A stretch of 14,252 nucleotides of DNA. Origin: DATFAS01 sp035254305 (GTDB lineage Bacteria > Bacillota > Bacilli > Aneurinibacillales > RAOX-1). The position numbers and the translations under genes are program-made. The notes under the pieces were generated by a model, which saw nothing but the letters and a program-made list of their open reading frames with translations, had not been told where the DNA came from and ran no database searches. Shown in pieces: positions 6,950 through 12,676 of this stretch (within the stretch, counting starts at the first letter, position 1; every line of letters begins with the position of its first letter). Where the stretch lies: contig DATFAS010000253.1 of the NCBI GenBank assembly GCA_035254305.1, positions 1-14,252 on the forward strand, given 5' to 3'.

Positions 6950-7603
6950 TTAATTATTTTTCAGTTTTGCAAGTTCTTCTTCAACCCTATCCTGCATGGA
7001 TGGATCCAAATAATAGTTATTTTTATTTAAAAAAGTTGTACTTTGCTTTTTAGCCTCAAGTTCTGATTCTAATCTTAAGATCTGTTCTTCAACTCTCACA
7101 AAACCTTTTGCAACATTATCTGTTTGGAAGAAAACAGATTGATCCTGCAATTGATTTAAGGATTGCGTGGCATTTAATTTTGACAGCAGAAGTAACTTAC
7201 GATGCTTAAACTCATCAAGCTTTTCTCGTAATGAGAAGATCTGCTCACTTATACTTGCTGTCTGAGCCTTCATCGTCTCCAACTGTCTTTCATAAATCTC
7301 TAACTTTTCTTCTTGTACTATTTTTTCTTGTAAAGCAATCTTGGCAATTGTTTCTTCCCCTTGCTGGGTAGCTAGCTTCGCCTGACGAGTGCGCTTCTCA
7401 ATCATATCTTGGACTTGTCCAATGAGGATCGTTTGTTTTTTCTCCAAATAAATTTGCTCAGCAAGAGCCTTTTGCCCTTTTGCAAGGTTTTCTTCTACCA
7501 CTTGGATAGACTGTTCTAACAGATAGATTGGTTTCTCGATCTTTTCGAGGAAGCCGTTTGTCTCCGCCATTATTATATTTTTCATCCGTGTCAAAACTCC
7601 CAT
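6950..7603 (-). CDS. PspA/IM30 (LiaH-like) membrane stress protein
   Basis: A 217-residue, almost wholly alpha-helical coiled-coil protein of the PspA/IM30/ESCRT-III-like family, which binds stressed cytoplasmic membrane from the inner face and oligomerises. The N-terminus MGVLTRMKNIIMAETNGFLEKIEKP matches the family's membrane-binding amphipathic helix and helix 1. Long charged heptads span about 25-150 and a shorter helical region ends at 217, a normal length. It starts 3 bases after the stop of the upstream gene, with a GGAGGA site 7 bases before the ATG, so the two are one operon. This pairing of a small membrane protein with a PspA homologue recalls liaI-liaH of Bacillus subtilis. Whether it is an orthologue of PspA (YdjF) or LiaH cannot be decided by eye. 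Confidence 0.88.
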   Translation of the reverse strand: MGVLTRMKNIIMAETNGFLEKIEKPIYLLEQSIQVVEENLAKGQKALAEQIYLEKKQTILIGQVQDMIEKRTRQAKLATQQGEETIAKIALQEKIVQEEKLEIYERQLETMKAQTASISEQIFSLREKLDEFKHRKLLLLSKLNATQSLNQLQDQSVFFQTDNVAKGFVRVEEQILRLESELEAKKQSTTFLNKNNYYLDPSMQDRVEEELAKLKNN

Positions 7604-7606
7604 ATT

Positions 7607-7996
7607 CTATTCCTCCTGAGTTTTATTCAAATTCTTTTCCCACTGATCTAGAAAGTCACCGTGTGCAGTAGAAGTCACATTCCATCCCTCGGCTAAATGG
7701 GCTTCTACTGATAGAGAGGATGCCATGTGTCGTTTCGCCCTTCTTTTTTGAATAATGACAAACAGTACTACCAAGGCTATACCCCATAGAAGCAATGATA
7801 GAATGAAGCTCACTCCATGATAGCCTGCATGTGCGAAGGAATGATGAAGGTTTCCATGTGGCATGAATGTTTCACCTCTCATCCCACCTGCATGGTATCG
7901 GTGTCCCCCTCCCCTTCCCACCATCAAGCCAACTACAACGAATAGGAAAACAGAAATAATGGTCCACTTCAAACACTTTCTCACTTTCGATTTCAT
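7607..7996 (-). CDS. His/Gly-rich two-TM membrane protein, likely anchor for the PspA-like protein
   Basis: A 129-residue protein with two hydrophobic helices (about 10-27, WTIISVFLFVVVGLMVG, and about 63-83, VSFILSLLLWGIALVVLFVII). A 35-residue loop between them is rich in Gly, His and Met (RGGGHRYHAGG, MPHGNLHHSFAHAGYH). Basic residues before helix 1 and after helix 2 (QKRRAKRH) put both ends in the cytoplasm and the His-rich loop outside, where it could bind metal or protons. The C-terminal about 45 residues are soluble and acidic. ATG follows GAAGGAAA. It is the first gene of the operon with the PspA-like gene, so by analogy with LiaI it may recruit that protein to the membrane. No known family recognised. 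Confidence 0.7.
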   Translation of the reverse strand: MKSKVRKCLKWTIISVFLFVVVGLMVGRGGGHRYHAGGMRGETFMPHGNLHHSFAHAGYHGVSFILSLLLWGIALVVLFVIIQKRRAKRHMASSLSVEAHLAEGWNVTSTAHGDFLDQWEKNLNKTQEE

Positions 7997-8035
7997 TTCA
8001 ATTTTCCTTCTTTCCTTTCATTATTTCTTGCCATA

Positions 8036-8069
8036 ACTAGATTCTAGTATTGGTTGGTGAAAATTTAGA
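8036..8069 (-). promoter_or_regulatory. weak candidate promoter of the pspA-like operon, overlapped by a palindrome
   Basis: On the minus strand a TAGAAT -10 (8041-8046) lies 17 bases from a poor -35 (TCTAAA). The -10 is embedded in the 13-bp palindrome ACTAGATTCTAGT (8036-8048). No sigma-W type TGAAAC...CGTA promoter is visible. Low confidence. Confidence 0.3.
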
Positions 8070-8104
8070 GAAAAAAATAAAACTGCCAAGTTTCCCTGGC
8101 AGTT
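8070..8104 (-). terminator. terminator of ppaC
   Basis: Read on the minus strand, AACTGCCA pairs with TGGCAGTT (8097-8104 with 8081-8088) around an 8-base loop. It is followed by TTATTTTTTT, a standard intrinsic terminator 14 bases past the ppaC stop. Confidence 0.88.
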
Positions 8105-8118
8105 CTTCCTTACATTGA

Positions 8119-9051
8119 TTAAAGTTTATTAAAATAATCCGTTAAAACAGGTACGATTTGTTTCTTACGGGATACAACACCTTTTAGAACAGCTTTGTTA
8201 TCCACTAATGTCACGTTGTAGGCCTTCTCGACAGCCTGTGCTGCACTACCAAGCGCAACCCCAACGGAATCATTATTAAGAATATCTGTTATTACAAAAA
8301 GGAAAAGATCTAATCCCTTCTGTGCAATGATATTGGAAAGAGCTTGTTCCAATTCAGCTTGGCGATTAAGAACGTCATTCACATCAACAGCATTTACCTG
8401 TGCGATTTCAACTTTAGAATTGCCCATTTGGAATTCCTTAGCATCTAGTGTGATGAGTTCATCAATTGTTTTATCGCTTAAATTTGCACCAGCCTTCAAC
8501 AGATCAAGACCATATACATTAAGATCTACGCCAGCAATTTCAGCTAACTCTCTACCAGCAACTACATCTTCCTTCGTGCAAGTTGGAGATTTAAAAAGAA
8601 GGGTATCTGAGATGATCGCAGACAGCATTAAACCAGCCATATTTTTTTCAATTTCAATTCCATTTTCTTTATACATCTTTCTAATAATAGTAGATGTACA
8701 ACCAACCGGTTCAGCACGGTAGTACAAAGGATCGCTTGTCTCAAAATTTGCAATACGGTGATGGTCGATAACCTCAGCAACACGCACCTGATCGATATCG
8801 TTTGCACTTTGTTGGCGTTCATTATGGTCAACTAAAATGACCGTCTTCACTTCGCTGGACACCTGTTCAACAAGACGAGGAGCGTCCACTCCAAAATAAT
8901 CTAATGCAAATTGTGTTTCTGCACTTACATTGCCCAAACGAACAGGCTCAACATTTTTACGTAATTTCATTTTCAAATCAGCGTATGCAAGAGCAGAACA
9001 AATCGTATCTGTATCAGGGTTTTTGTGTCCAAAAATCAGTACCTTTTCCAT
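8119..9051 (-). CDS. ppaC: Manganese-dependent inorganic pyrophosphatase (class C)
   Basis: Hydrolyses pyrophosphate to two phosphates in the cytoplasm, pulling biosynthetic reactions forward. The 310-residue protein is a DHH/DHHA2 enzyme with all Mn ligands of the Bacillus family at the same numbers: H9, D13 and D15 (GHKNPDTD), D75 (VDHNE), H97 with D96/H98 (DHH), and D149 (AIISDTLLFKSPT). The C-terminal substrate motif SRKKQ is present. I placed the start at the ATG at 9051. An in-frame GTG 12 bases upstream would directly abut the AGGAG ribosome binding site, and MEKVLIFGH is the normal family start. It is a single-gene unit with its own promoter and terminator. Very high confidence. Confidence 0.98.
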   Translation of the reverse strand: MEKVLIFGHKNPDTDTICSALAYADLKMKLRKNVEPVRLGNVSAETQFALDYFGVDAPRLVEQVSSEVKTVILVDHNERQQSANDIDQVRVAEVIDHHRIANFETSDPLYYRAEPVGCTSTIIRKMYKENGIEIEKNMAGLMLSAIISDTLLFKSPTCTKEDVVAGRELAEIAGVDLNVYGLDLLKAGANLSDKTIDELITLDAKEFQMGNSKVEIAQVNAVDVNDVLNRQAELEQALSNIIAQKGLDLFLFVITDILNNDSVGVALGSAAQAVEKAYNVTLVDNKAVLKGVVSRKKQIVPVLTDYFNKL

Positions 9052-9084
9052 CTCTTTACTCACTCCTATTTATTATTTTTAACT

Positions 9085-9096
9085 AGGTATATACCT
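9085..9096. promoter_or_regulatory. 12-bp palindrome in the ppaC leader
   Basis: AGGTATATACCT is a perfect palindrome about 17-28 bases after the predicted ppaC start point. It could be a repressor site or a small RNA hairpin; no known operator recognised. Confidence 0.3.
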
Positions 9097-9118
9097 TAAA
9101 ATAGTATTCACAATCAAG

Positions 9119-9147
9119 ATTATATCGTGAAATATGTAATATTCCCA
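9119..9147 (-). promoter_or_regulatory. candidate promoter of ppaC
   Basis: On the minus strand a consensus TATAAT (9119-9124) is preceded after 17 bases by a weak -35, TGGGAA (9142-9147). The start point would be near 9112, with a leader of about 60 bases. Confidence 0.55.
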
Positions 9148-9181
9148 TTCTTTTCATGGTAATTTTTTTAGAAAATCTTAA

Positions 9182-9221
9182 AGAAAGCCAACCCTTATGT
9201 TATTCCCATAAGAGTTGGCTC
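9182..9221 (-). terminator. terminator of the ba3 oxidase operon
   Basis: Read on the minus strand, AGCCAACTCTTATG pairs with CATAAGGGTTGGCT (9208-9221 with 9187-9200; 14 bp with one G-T pair, 7-base loop), followed by TTCTTT. It lies 10 bases past the cbaA stop codon. Confidence 0.85.
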
Positions 9222-9230
9222 TATAACGAT

Positions 9231-10883
9231 TTACCAAGTACGTATTGGTGGTGAACCCGGTCCGTTATTAATCATATCAACAACTGGGATGGTATAAGCG
9301 ATTAAAATAAGGATAAAGCAAAGAGCAATCCAAACCTTCCAGTTCTCCAGAAGCTTCGGTGTATGCTCAGCATCGCTGGCCACTTCACTGATTGGAAATT
9401 CTGTCTCATCCGATTTAGGAGCCCAGAAGGACAGATGAAGAACAATATACACCATAAGCATTGCTGCCATAAACAGAAGGGCTCCACCCACTGCCATGGT
9501 ATGCTCACTGGCGAAATGCCCACTTAACCAATTTAAAGCTGTTGGGTGATCTCCATAGGTAGTGTAGGCCGTTCGGCGTGGAACACCTGCAATTCCCATT
9601 AAATGCATAGATGTAGACATAATCGCCATTCCTGTTGCCCATAATACGGTTTGGATAATTCCCACCTTATTCATTAGGGGAGTTAATTTACGTCCTGTCA
9701 AATACGGAATTAACCAATAGGTTAACCCAAAGAATGTAAGAGCAACTGGAGTTCCAACTGTAATATGGAAATGTCCTACAATCCATAGTGTATTGTGAAC
9801 CATGGCATCCATTGCCGAGTTATTAACAATTCCACCTGCTCCTCCAGGAATGAAGAATACCATAGCGATAAAAGGTGCTAAGAAACGAACATCATTATAT
9901 GGAAGTTTTTTAAACCAGCCAAACAATCCTTTTGCCCCTTTAGCTCTTCCTGCTATTTCAAAAGTAGCAAACATAGAGAAAGCTGTCATTAAGGATGGCA
10001 GTGCTACCATCGTAGTCAAGCAAACCTGAAGATATTTCCAGCCTTGTGAAATTCCTGCTTCCTGCAGCTGGTGATGCGCACCAACTGGAATCGAGAACAA
10101 AATGAATAAAAGAAAAACTAAACGTGCTAAAGAATCACTAAACATTTTTCCACCAATAATTTTGGGGATCACCACATACCATGCCATATAAGCAGGTAAC
10201 AACCAGAAATAAACTAATGGGTGTCCAAAATACCAGAACAATGTTCGGCTTAACACGACGTTAATCGTAGGAACCCAACCGAAGCTCCAAGGGATAAATT
10301 GAAACAATACCGTTACAACTACTCCTATACAAGAAATTGCCCAAAGAAAAATGGTTGCTACAGTCATATGACCAAAAATAGGAGTTGATTGACCTTTATG
10401 TTGCTTTCTCCAGCCAAAATAGTGGAACACCATGGCAAACCCAGTAACTAATGAACCAACAATAAAAAGTGCTAAACCAATATAGTACCATGGGGATGCT
10501 TTAAGAGGTGCATAAAAGGTGTACAAAACCGTTGCTTGACCAGCAATTATGAATCCAGTAGCAACAATAGTGCCAAATGTCATGGAAGCAAAACCCAACC
10601 AAGCTGTTTTGCGAAGATGATGAGGGAACGTTCCTGTTGTGCGACTCATCCCAGCATATAGAAATCCTAAAATAAAATACGTAGTGAACCCAATCGCAAG
10701 CAAAACACCGTGAGCAGTTAACAATTGATAATAACTAACCCATGACGGCAAGACCACCACACCGCCACGAACAAGCCCCTGAAACAAGCCACAGGTTGCT
10801 CCAATAAAAATAGCGATAAATGCCATCCAAAGGTGAGCAAGGGCTACTTTTGCATCGAATTGATTTATTTTTTCTGGCATCAT
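9231..10883 (-). CDS. cbaA: ba3-type (B-family heme-copper) cytochrome c oxidase subunit I
   Basis: Catalytic, proton-pumping subunit that reduces O2 to water at a heme-copper centre in the cytoplasmic membrane. The 550 residues hold about 13 membrane helices. Ligands visible: H58 (LLTAHGVLL, low-spin heme); H221 and Y225 (GHPLVYFWLLPAY, CuB with the cross-linked Tyr); H270/H271 (GAHHQLQEAG, CuB); and H371/H373 (VGHFHITVG, high-spin and low-spin heme). The HPLVYFWLLPAY form instead of HPEVY places it in the B (ba3) family known from Thermus. Such oxidases usually have high oxygen affinity and a single K-type proton path. ATG overlaps the stop of cbaB (ATGA), so translation is coupled. Catalytically complete. 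Confidence 0.96.
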   Translation of the reverse strand: MMPEKINQFDAKVALAHLWMAFIAIFIGATCGLFQGLVRGGVVVLPSWVSYYQLLTAHGVLLAIGFTTYFILGFLYAGMSRTTGTFPHHLRKTAWLGFASMTFGTIVATGFIIAGQATVLYTFYAPLKASPWYYIGLALFIVGSLVTGFAMVFHYFGWRKQHKGQSTPIFGHMTVATIFLWAISCIGVVVTVLFQFIPWSFGWVPTINVVLSRTLFWYFGHPLVYFWLLPAYMAWYVVIPKIIGGKMFSDSLARLVFLLFILFSIPVGAHHQLQEAGISQGWKYLQVCLTTMVALPSLMTAFSMFATFEIAGRAKGAKGLFGWFKKLPYNDVRFLAPFIAMVFFIPGGAGGIVNNSAMDAMVHNTLWIVGHFHITVGTPVALTFFGLTYWLIPYLTGRKLTPLMNKVGIIQTVLWATGMAIMSTSMHLMGIAGVPRRTAYTTYGDHPTALNWLSGHFASEHTMAVGGALLFMAAMLMVYIVLHLSFWAPKSDETEFPISEVASDAEHTPKLLENWKVWIALCFILILIAYTIPVVDMINNGPGSPPIRTW

Positions 10884-11359
10884 TCGTTTACAACCTCCAC
10901 TTCCATCTTCATCAGCTGATGCCCTGCACCGCAGTACTCATTACATAAAACGAGAATATTTCCCGTTTTCTTAAAGGTATAAGTTGCATCATTTACCAAA
11001 CCAGGTGTAACAGCTAAATTTACATCCGTACCGGGAATCGTAAAGCTATGCACCACATCTTTACTTGTTACCTTAAAGGTCACTGTAGAACCAACAGGAA
11101 TGGTAAGCTTATTTGGTTTATAACCAAATGTCATAGCAATGATATCCGCTTCATATTGATGATCACCAATCTTCTTCAAACCTGGTTGATCGAATGGAGG
11201 AGTTTGCTCTACCTTCTGTGGATCAAGGACGACAGATTGAGCAGAAGCTTGATTATGGTGACCAACGAAGAAAAACTGAATACCAGTTATCGATAAGAAG
11301 ATAAACATACAACCCATACCAAGGATTAACCAGATTTTTTCTAATTTGTGTATATGCAT
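10880..11359 (-). CDS. cbaB: ba3-type cytochrome c oxidase subunit II (CuA)
   Basis: Accepts electrons from cytochrome c through the binuclear CuA centre on the outer face of the membrane. The 159 residues comprise one N-terminal membrane anchor (about 9-32) and a cupredoxin domain (about 65-157). CuA ligands are H104 (VVHSF), C139, E141 (backbone), C143, H147 and M150 (CNEYCGAGHQLM). Their spacing equals that of Thermus ba3 subunit II, where the protein is about 10 residues longer. The short single-anchor form, without the two-helix hairpin of aa3 subunit II, is typical of the B family and needs the separate subunit IIa helix. AAGGAG precedes the ATG; the subunit IIa gene ends 17 bases upstream. 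Confidence 0.96.
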   Translation of the reverse strand: MHIHKLEKIWLILGMGCMFIFLSITGIQFFFVGHHNQASAQSVVLDPQKVEQTPPFDQPGLKKIGDHQYEADIIAMTFGYKPNKLTIPVGSTVTFKVTSKDVVHSFTIPGTDVNLAVTPGLVNDATYTFKKTGNILVLCNEYCGAGHQLMKMEVEVVNE

Positions 11360-11376
11360 AGCTTTTCTCCTTTTTC

Positions 11377-11502
11377 TTATAATCGTGCACTATATGTCAT
11401 AAACATGCTGACCCACATTAGAATGATAAATCCGAGTAACATAAAAACGGAGGTCATTGTTCCAGCTAGCTTTGGTTCTTCCTTTTTATTTGGTTTCTTC
11501 AC
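11377..11502 (-). CDS. cbaD: ba3-type cytochrome c oxidase subunit IIa (tiny one-helix subunit)
   Basis: A 41-codon gene easily missed because of its length and GTG start. GTG at 11500-11502 follows AAGGGGGT by 7 bases; the stop is TAA at 11377-11379. The product begins MKKPNKKEEPKLAGTMTS, has one hydrophobic helix (about 18-36, SVFMLLGFIILMWVSMFM) and ends TYSARL. Length, a basic soluble N-terminus with a single helix, and the position directly before subunits II and I match subunit IIa of B-family oxidases (34 residues in Thermus). That subunit occupies the place of the missing second helix of subunit II. The complete gene order is therefore IIa-II-I under one promoter. Confidence rests on context and architecture, since so short a protein has few diagnostic residues. 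Confidence 0.8.
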   Translation of the reverse strand: MKKPNKKEEPKLAGTMTSVFMLLGFIILMWVSMFMTYSARL

Positions 11503-11541
11503 AAGAAATACCCCCTTTCCAACACCGGTTGATTAATTACT

Positions 11542-11584
11542 ATTGTAATCATGCAAACAAAACAAAGGTGTGAGTTTTTGCACA
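11542..11584 (-). promoter_or_regulatory. ba3 oxidase promoter with a Crp/Fnr- or Rex-type site at -41.5
   Basis: On the minus strand a TACAAT -10 (11542-11547, 5 of 6) puts the start point near 11535. The -35 is poor (CACCTT). The near-palindrome TGTGCAAAAACTCACA (11569-11584, TGTG-N8-CACA) is centred exactly 41.5 bases upstream, the class II activator position. It has one mismatch to Bacillus Fnr TGTGA-N6-TCACA. The extended form also resembles the Rex site TTGTGA-N6-TCACAA with two mismatches. Confidence 0.6.
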
Positions 11585-11606
11585 ATCACCCCCCACAAAT
11601 AAGAAT

Positions 11607-11651
11607 CAAAAAAAAGACAGAAACAACCACGAAGGTAGTCGTTTCTGTCTT
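11607..11651 (-). terminator. terminator of the cupin gene
   Basis: A perfect 11-bp stem, AAGACAGAAAC with GTTTCTGTCTT (11614-11624, 11641-11651), has an inner imperfect stem and GAAG loop. On the minus strand it is followed by seven T (11607-11613). It separates the cupin gene from the ba3 promoter. Confidence 0.88.
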
Positions 11652-11681
11652 CTTTTCTTAAAAGAAAAGCCCTAACATTCA

Positions 11682-12008
11682 TTACTTCTCGCCAGGAGTT
11701 GGTTTGAAAATGGAGTGAGCCGTTGGACTTGGTGTAAGAACTAAAGTCACTAAGCTATCCTCCAATGCTTCAATGGAATGTTCGATATTCTTTTCTAAGC
11801 TTAATAGATCTCCCTCTTTTAGAAGGACCTCCTCGTCTGTACGAAAATAAACCTGCCCTTTTAGAACAAAAACTAAAATATCACTAGTTGTATGATGTTT
11901 TTCTAGTACCTTCCCTTTTGGAAATGAGAATTGAACAACCTTTGATGCACCATTATCTAATACAGGCCGAATAAACTTTTCAACAAATTGTAATGTATAC
12001 TTCTCCAT
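11682..12008 (-). CDS. Small single-domain cupin protein
   Basis: A 108-residue protein of the small conserved beta-barrel cupin fold, with no signal peptide or membrane segment. Cupin motif 1 is FPKGKVLEKHHTTSDILVFVLKG: H38/H39 are the usual metal ligands, while the usual Glu is replaced by D43 and the spacing is compact. Motif 2 is GDLLSLEKNIEHSI with H77 as the last ligand. It probably binds one divalent metal; substrate or sensory role unknown. ATG at 12008 is preferred because GGGGTG lies 6 bases upstream. A GTG three codons earlier (12017) would sit inside that site. It is divergent from the ferredoxin gene, with a perfect FNR-type box positioned for its own promoter, suggesting synthesis at low oxygen. 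Alternatives: redox or nitric-oxide related cupin, or a quercetinase-like fold. Confidence 0.82.
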   Translation of the reverse strand: MEKYTLQFVEKFIRPVLDNGASKVVQFSFPKGKVLEKHHTTSDILVFVLKGQVYFRTDEEVLLKEGDLLSLEKNIEHSIEALEDSLVTLVLTPSPTAHSIFKPTPGEK

Positions 12009-12118
12009 TTTAAACACCCCAATTTTTTAATGACTAACACAAGACCTTTACGGGAATCATAACTCTTCTACTTACTATAATCTTAACAACTTTCAAAAAG
12101 GTGGATCACTATGCTCCT

Positions 12119-12160
12119 ATATTAAACAACATTTCCAAATTGTTAATTGATTTATATCAA
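12119..12160 (-). promoter_or_regulatory. FNR-type box and promoter for the cupin gene
   Basis: TTGATTTATATCAA (12147-12160) matches the TTGAT-N4-ATCAA consensus perfectly. On the minus strand a TAATAT -10 (12119-12124) places the start point near 12112, so the box centre (12153.5) is at -41.5. No good -35 is present. The leader is about 104 bases. Confidence 0.7.
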
Positions 12161-12179
12161 GAAAAGGGATTTTTTCAGT

Positions 12180-12221
12180 TTGATTTAAATCAATGTTCCC
12201 TAGACTAGATTATGTGACAAT
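12180..12221 (+). promoter_or_regulatory. FNR-type box and promoter for the ferredoxin gene
   Basis: TTGATTTAAATCAA (12180-12193) is a perfect 14-bp palindrome and a perfect TTGAT-N4-ATCAA match. An extended -10 (TGT then GACAAT, 12213-12221) gives a start point near 12228, placing the box centre (12186.5) at -41.5. The -35 is poor. It is centred 33 bp from the cupin-side box. Confidence 0.72.
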
Positions 12222-12227
12222 ATCTTT

Positions 12228-12245
12228 GAACCTATAAATAGGTTC
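12228..12245 (+). promoter_or_regulatory. 5'-terminal hairpin of the ferredoxin mRNA
   Basis: GAACCTATAAATAGGTTC is a perfect inverted repeat: a 7-bp stem with a TAAA loop, or 8 bp around AA. It begins at the predicted start point, so the transcript would open with a stem-loop, a configuration known to protect mRNA from 5'-end-dependent decay. It could instead be a protein site just downstream of the promoter. Confidence 0.5.
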
Positions 12246-12281
12246 TTTTCCAAACACTACTCTACTTTAGGAGGAATTCGA

Positions 12282-12533
12282 ATGGCCAAATACACCATGG
12301 TGGATAAGGCAACCTGCATCGCTTGTGGAGCATGTGGTGCATCAGCACCCGACATTTTCGGTTACGACGATGATGGGTTAGCGGAAAACATTTTCCCAGG
12401 TGATAACAACCAAGGGATTGTGGAAATTCCTGATGTCCTTTTTGATGATTTAGAAGATGCCCGTGCTGGGTGCCCAACTGAATCCATTAAAGTAGCGGAA
12501 AAGCCATTTGATGGAGATCCAGACAAAAACTAA
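12282..12533 (+). CDS. fer: Ferredoxin, single [4Fe-4S] cluster
   Basis: A small acidic cytoplasmic electron carrier of 83 residues, the size of Bacillus subtilis Fer. Cluster ligands are C12, C15 and C18 (TCIACGACGASAPDIF) with C64 (AGCPTESIKV). There is no second C-x2-C-x2-C motif, so one low-potential [4Fe-4S] cluster is expected. The protein is rich in Asp/Glu, as usual for interaction with reductases and P450-type or desaturase partners. ATG follows AGGAGG by 7 bases, an excellent ribosome binding site. It is monocistronic, with a terminator 15 bases downstream. Upstream are an FNR-type box and a 5' hairpin, suggesting high expression under oxygen limitation. The nearby oxidase takes electrons from cytochrome c, so direct partnership with it is unlikely. 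Very confident. Confidence 0.97.
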   Translation: MAKYTMVDKATCIACGACGASAPDIFGYDDDGLAENIFPGDNNQGIVEIPDVLFDDLEDARAGCPTESIKVAEKPFDGDPDKN

Positions 12534-12548
12534 AAGCTTTTTATAACG

Positions 12549-12583
12549 AAACCGTCTAGATTTTCTGGACGGTTTTATTTTTT
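12549..12583 (+). terminator. terminator of the ferredoxin gene
   Basis: AAACCGTCTAGA pairs with TCTGGACGGTTT (12549-12560 with 12564-12575, one T-G pair, 3-base loop), followed by TATTTTTT. A clear intrinsic terminator. Confidence 0.92.
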
Positions 12584-12611
12584 GACTCTAAGTAGCTATT
12601 ATAACCATCCA

Positions 12612-12641
12612 TTGACAAACATATATTTTACCAAGTTTAAA
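12612..12641 (+). promoter_or_regulatory. candidate promoter of the Met-rich membrane protein gene
   Basis: A consensus TTGACA (12612-12617) is followed after 18 bases by TTTAAA (12636-12641). The start point would be near 12648, with a leader of about 30 bases. The -35 is strong and the -10 mediocre. Confidence 0.55.
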
Positions 12642-12676
12642 ACAAATTCATTTTATTGAGAGGGTGAAGTACTAAC

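Noticed and set aside
9052..9063. Longer ppaC starting at GTG 9063
   Set aside because: The AGGAG site would directly touch the GTG, leaving no spacing. The ATG at 9051 gives the normal family N-terminus and matches the usual ligand numbering.
9107..9134. Widely spaced TTCAC/GTGAA inverted repeat around the ppaC -10
   Set aside because: The arms are only five bases with 15 between; too weak to claim as an operator for a housekeeping gene.
11348..11536. 62-codon + strand frame over the subunit IIa gene
   Set aside because: It is antisense to the minus-strand subunit IIa gene, which has a ribosome binding site, a membrane helix and operon context. The + strand product looks like no protein family.
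12009..12017. Longer cupin protein starting at GTG 12017
   Set aside because: The GTG lies inside the GGGGTG ribosome binding site that serves the ATG at 12008.
12282..12533. Ferredoxin as the electron donor of the ba3 oxidase
   Set aside because: Subunit II has a complete CuA centre, so the donor should be cytochrome c. Proximity and similar promoter geometry suggest shared regulation, not direct electron transfer.
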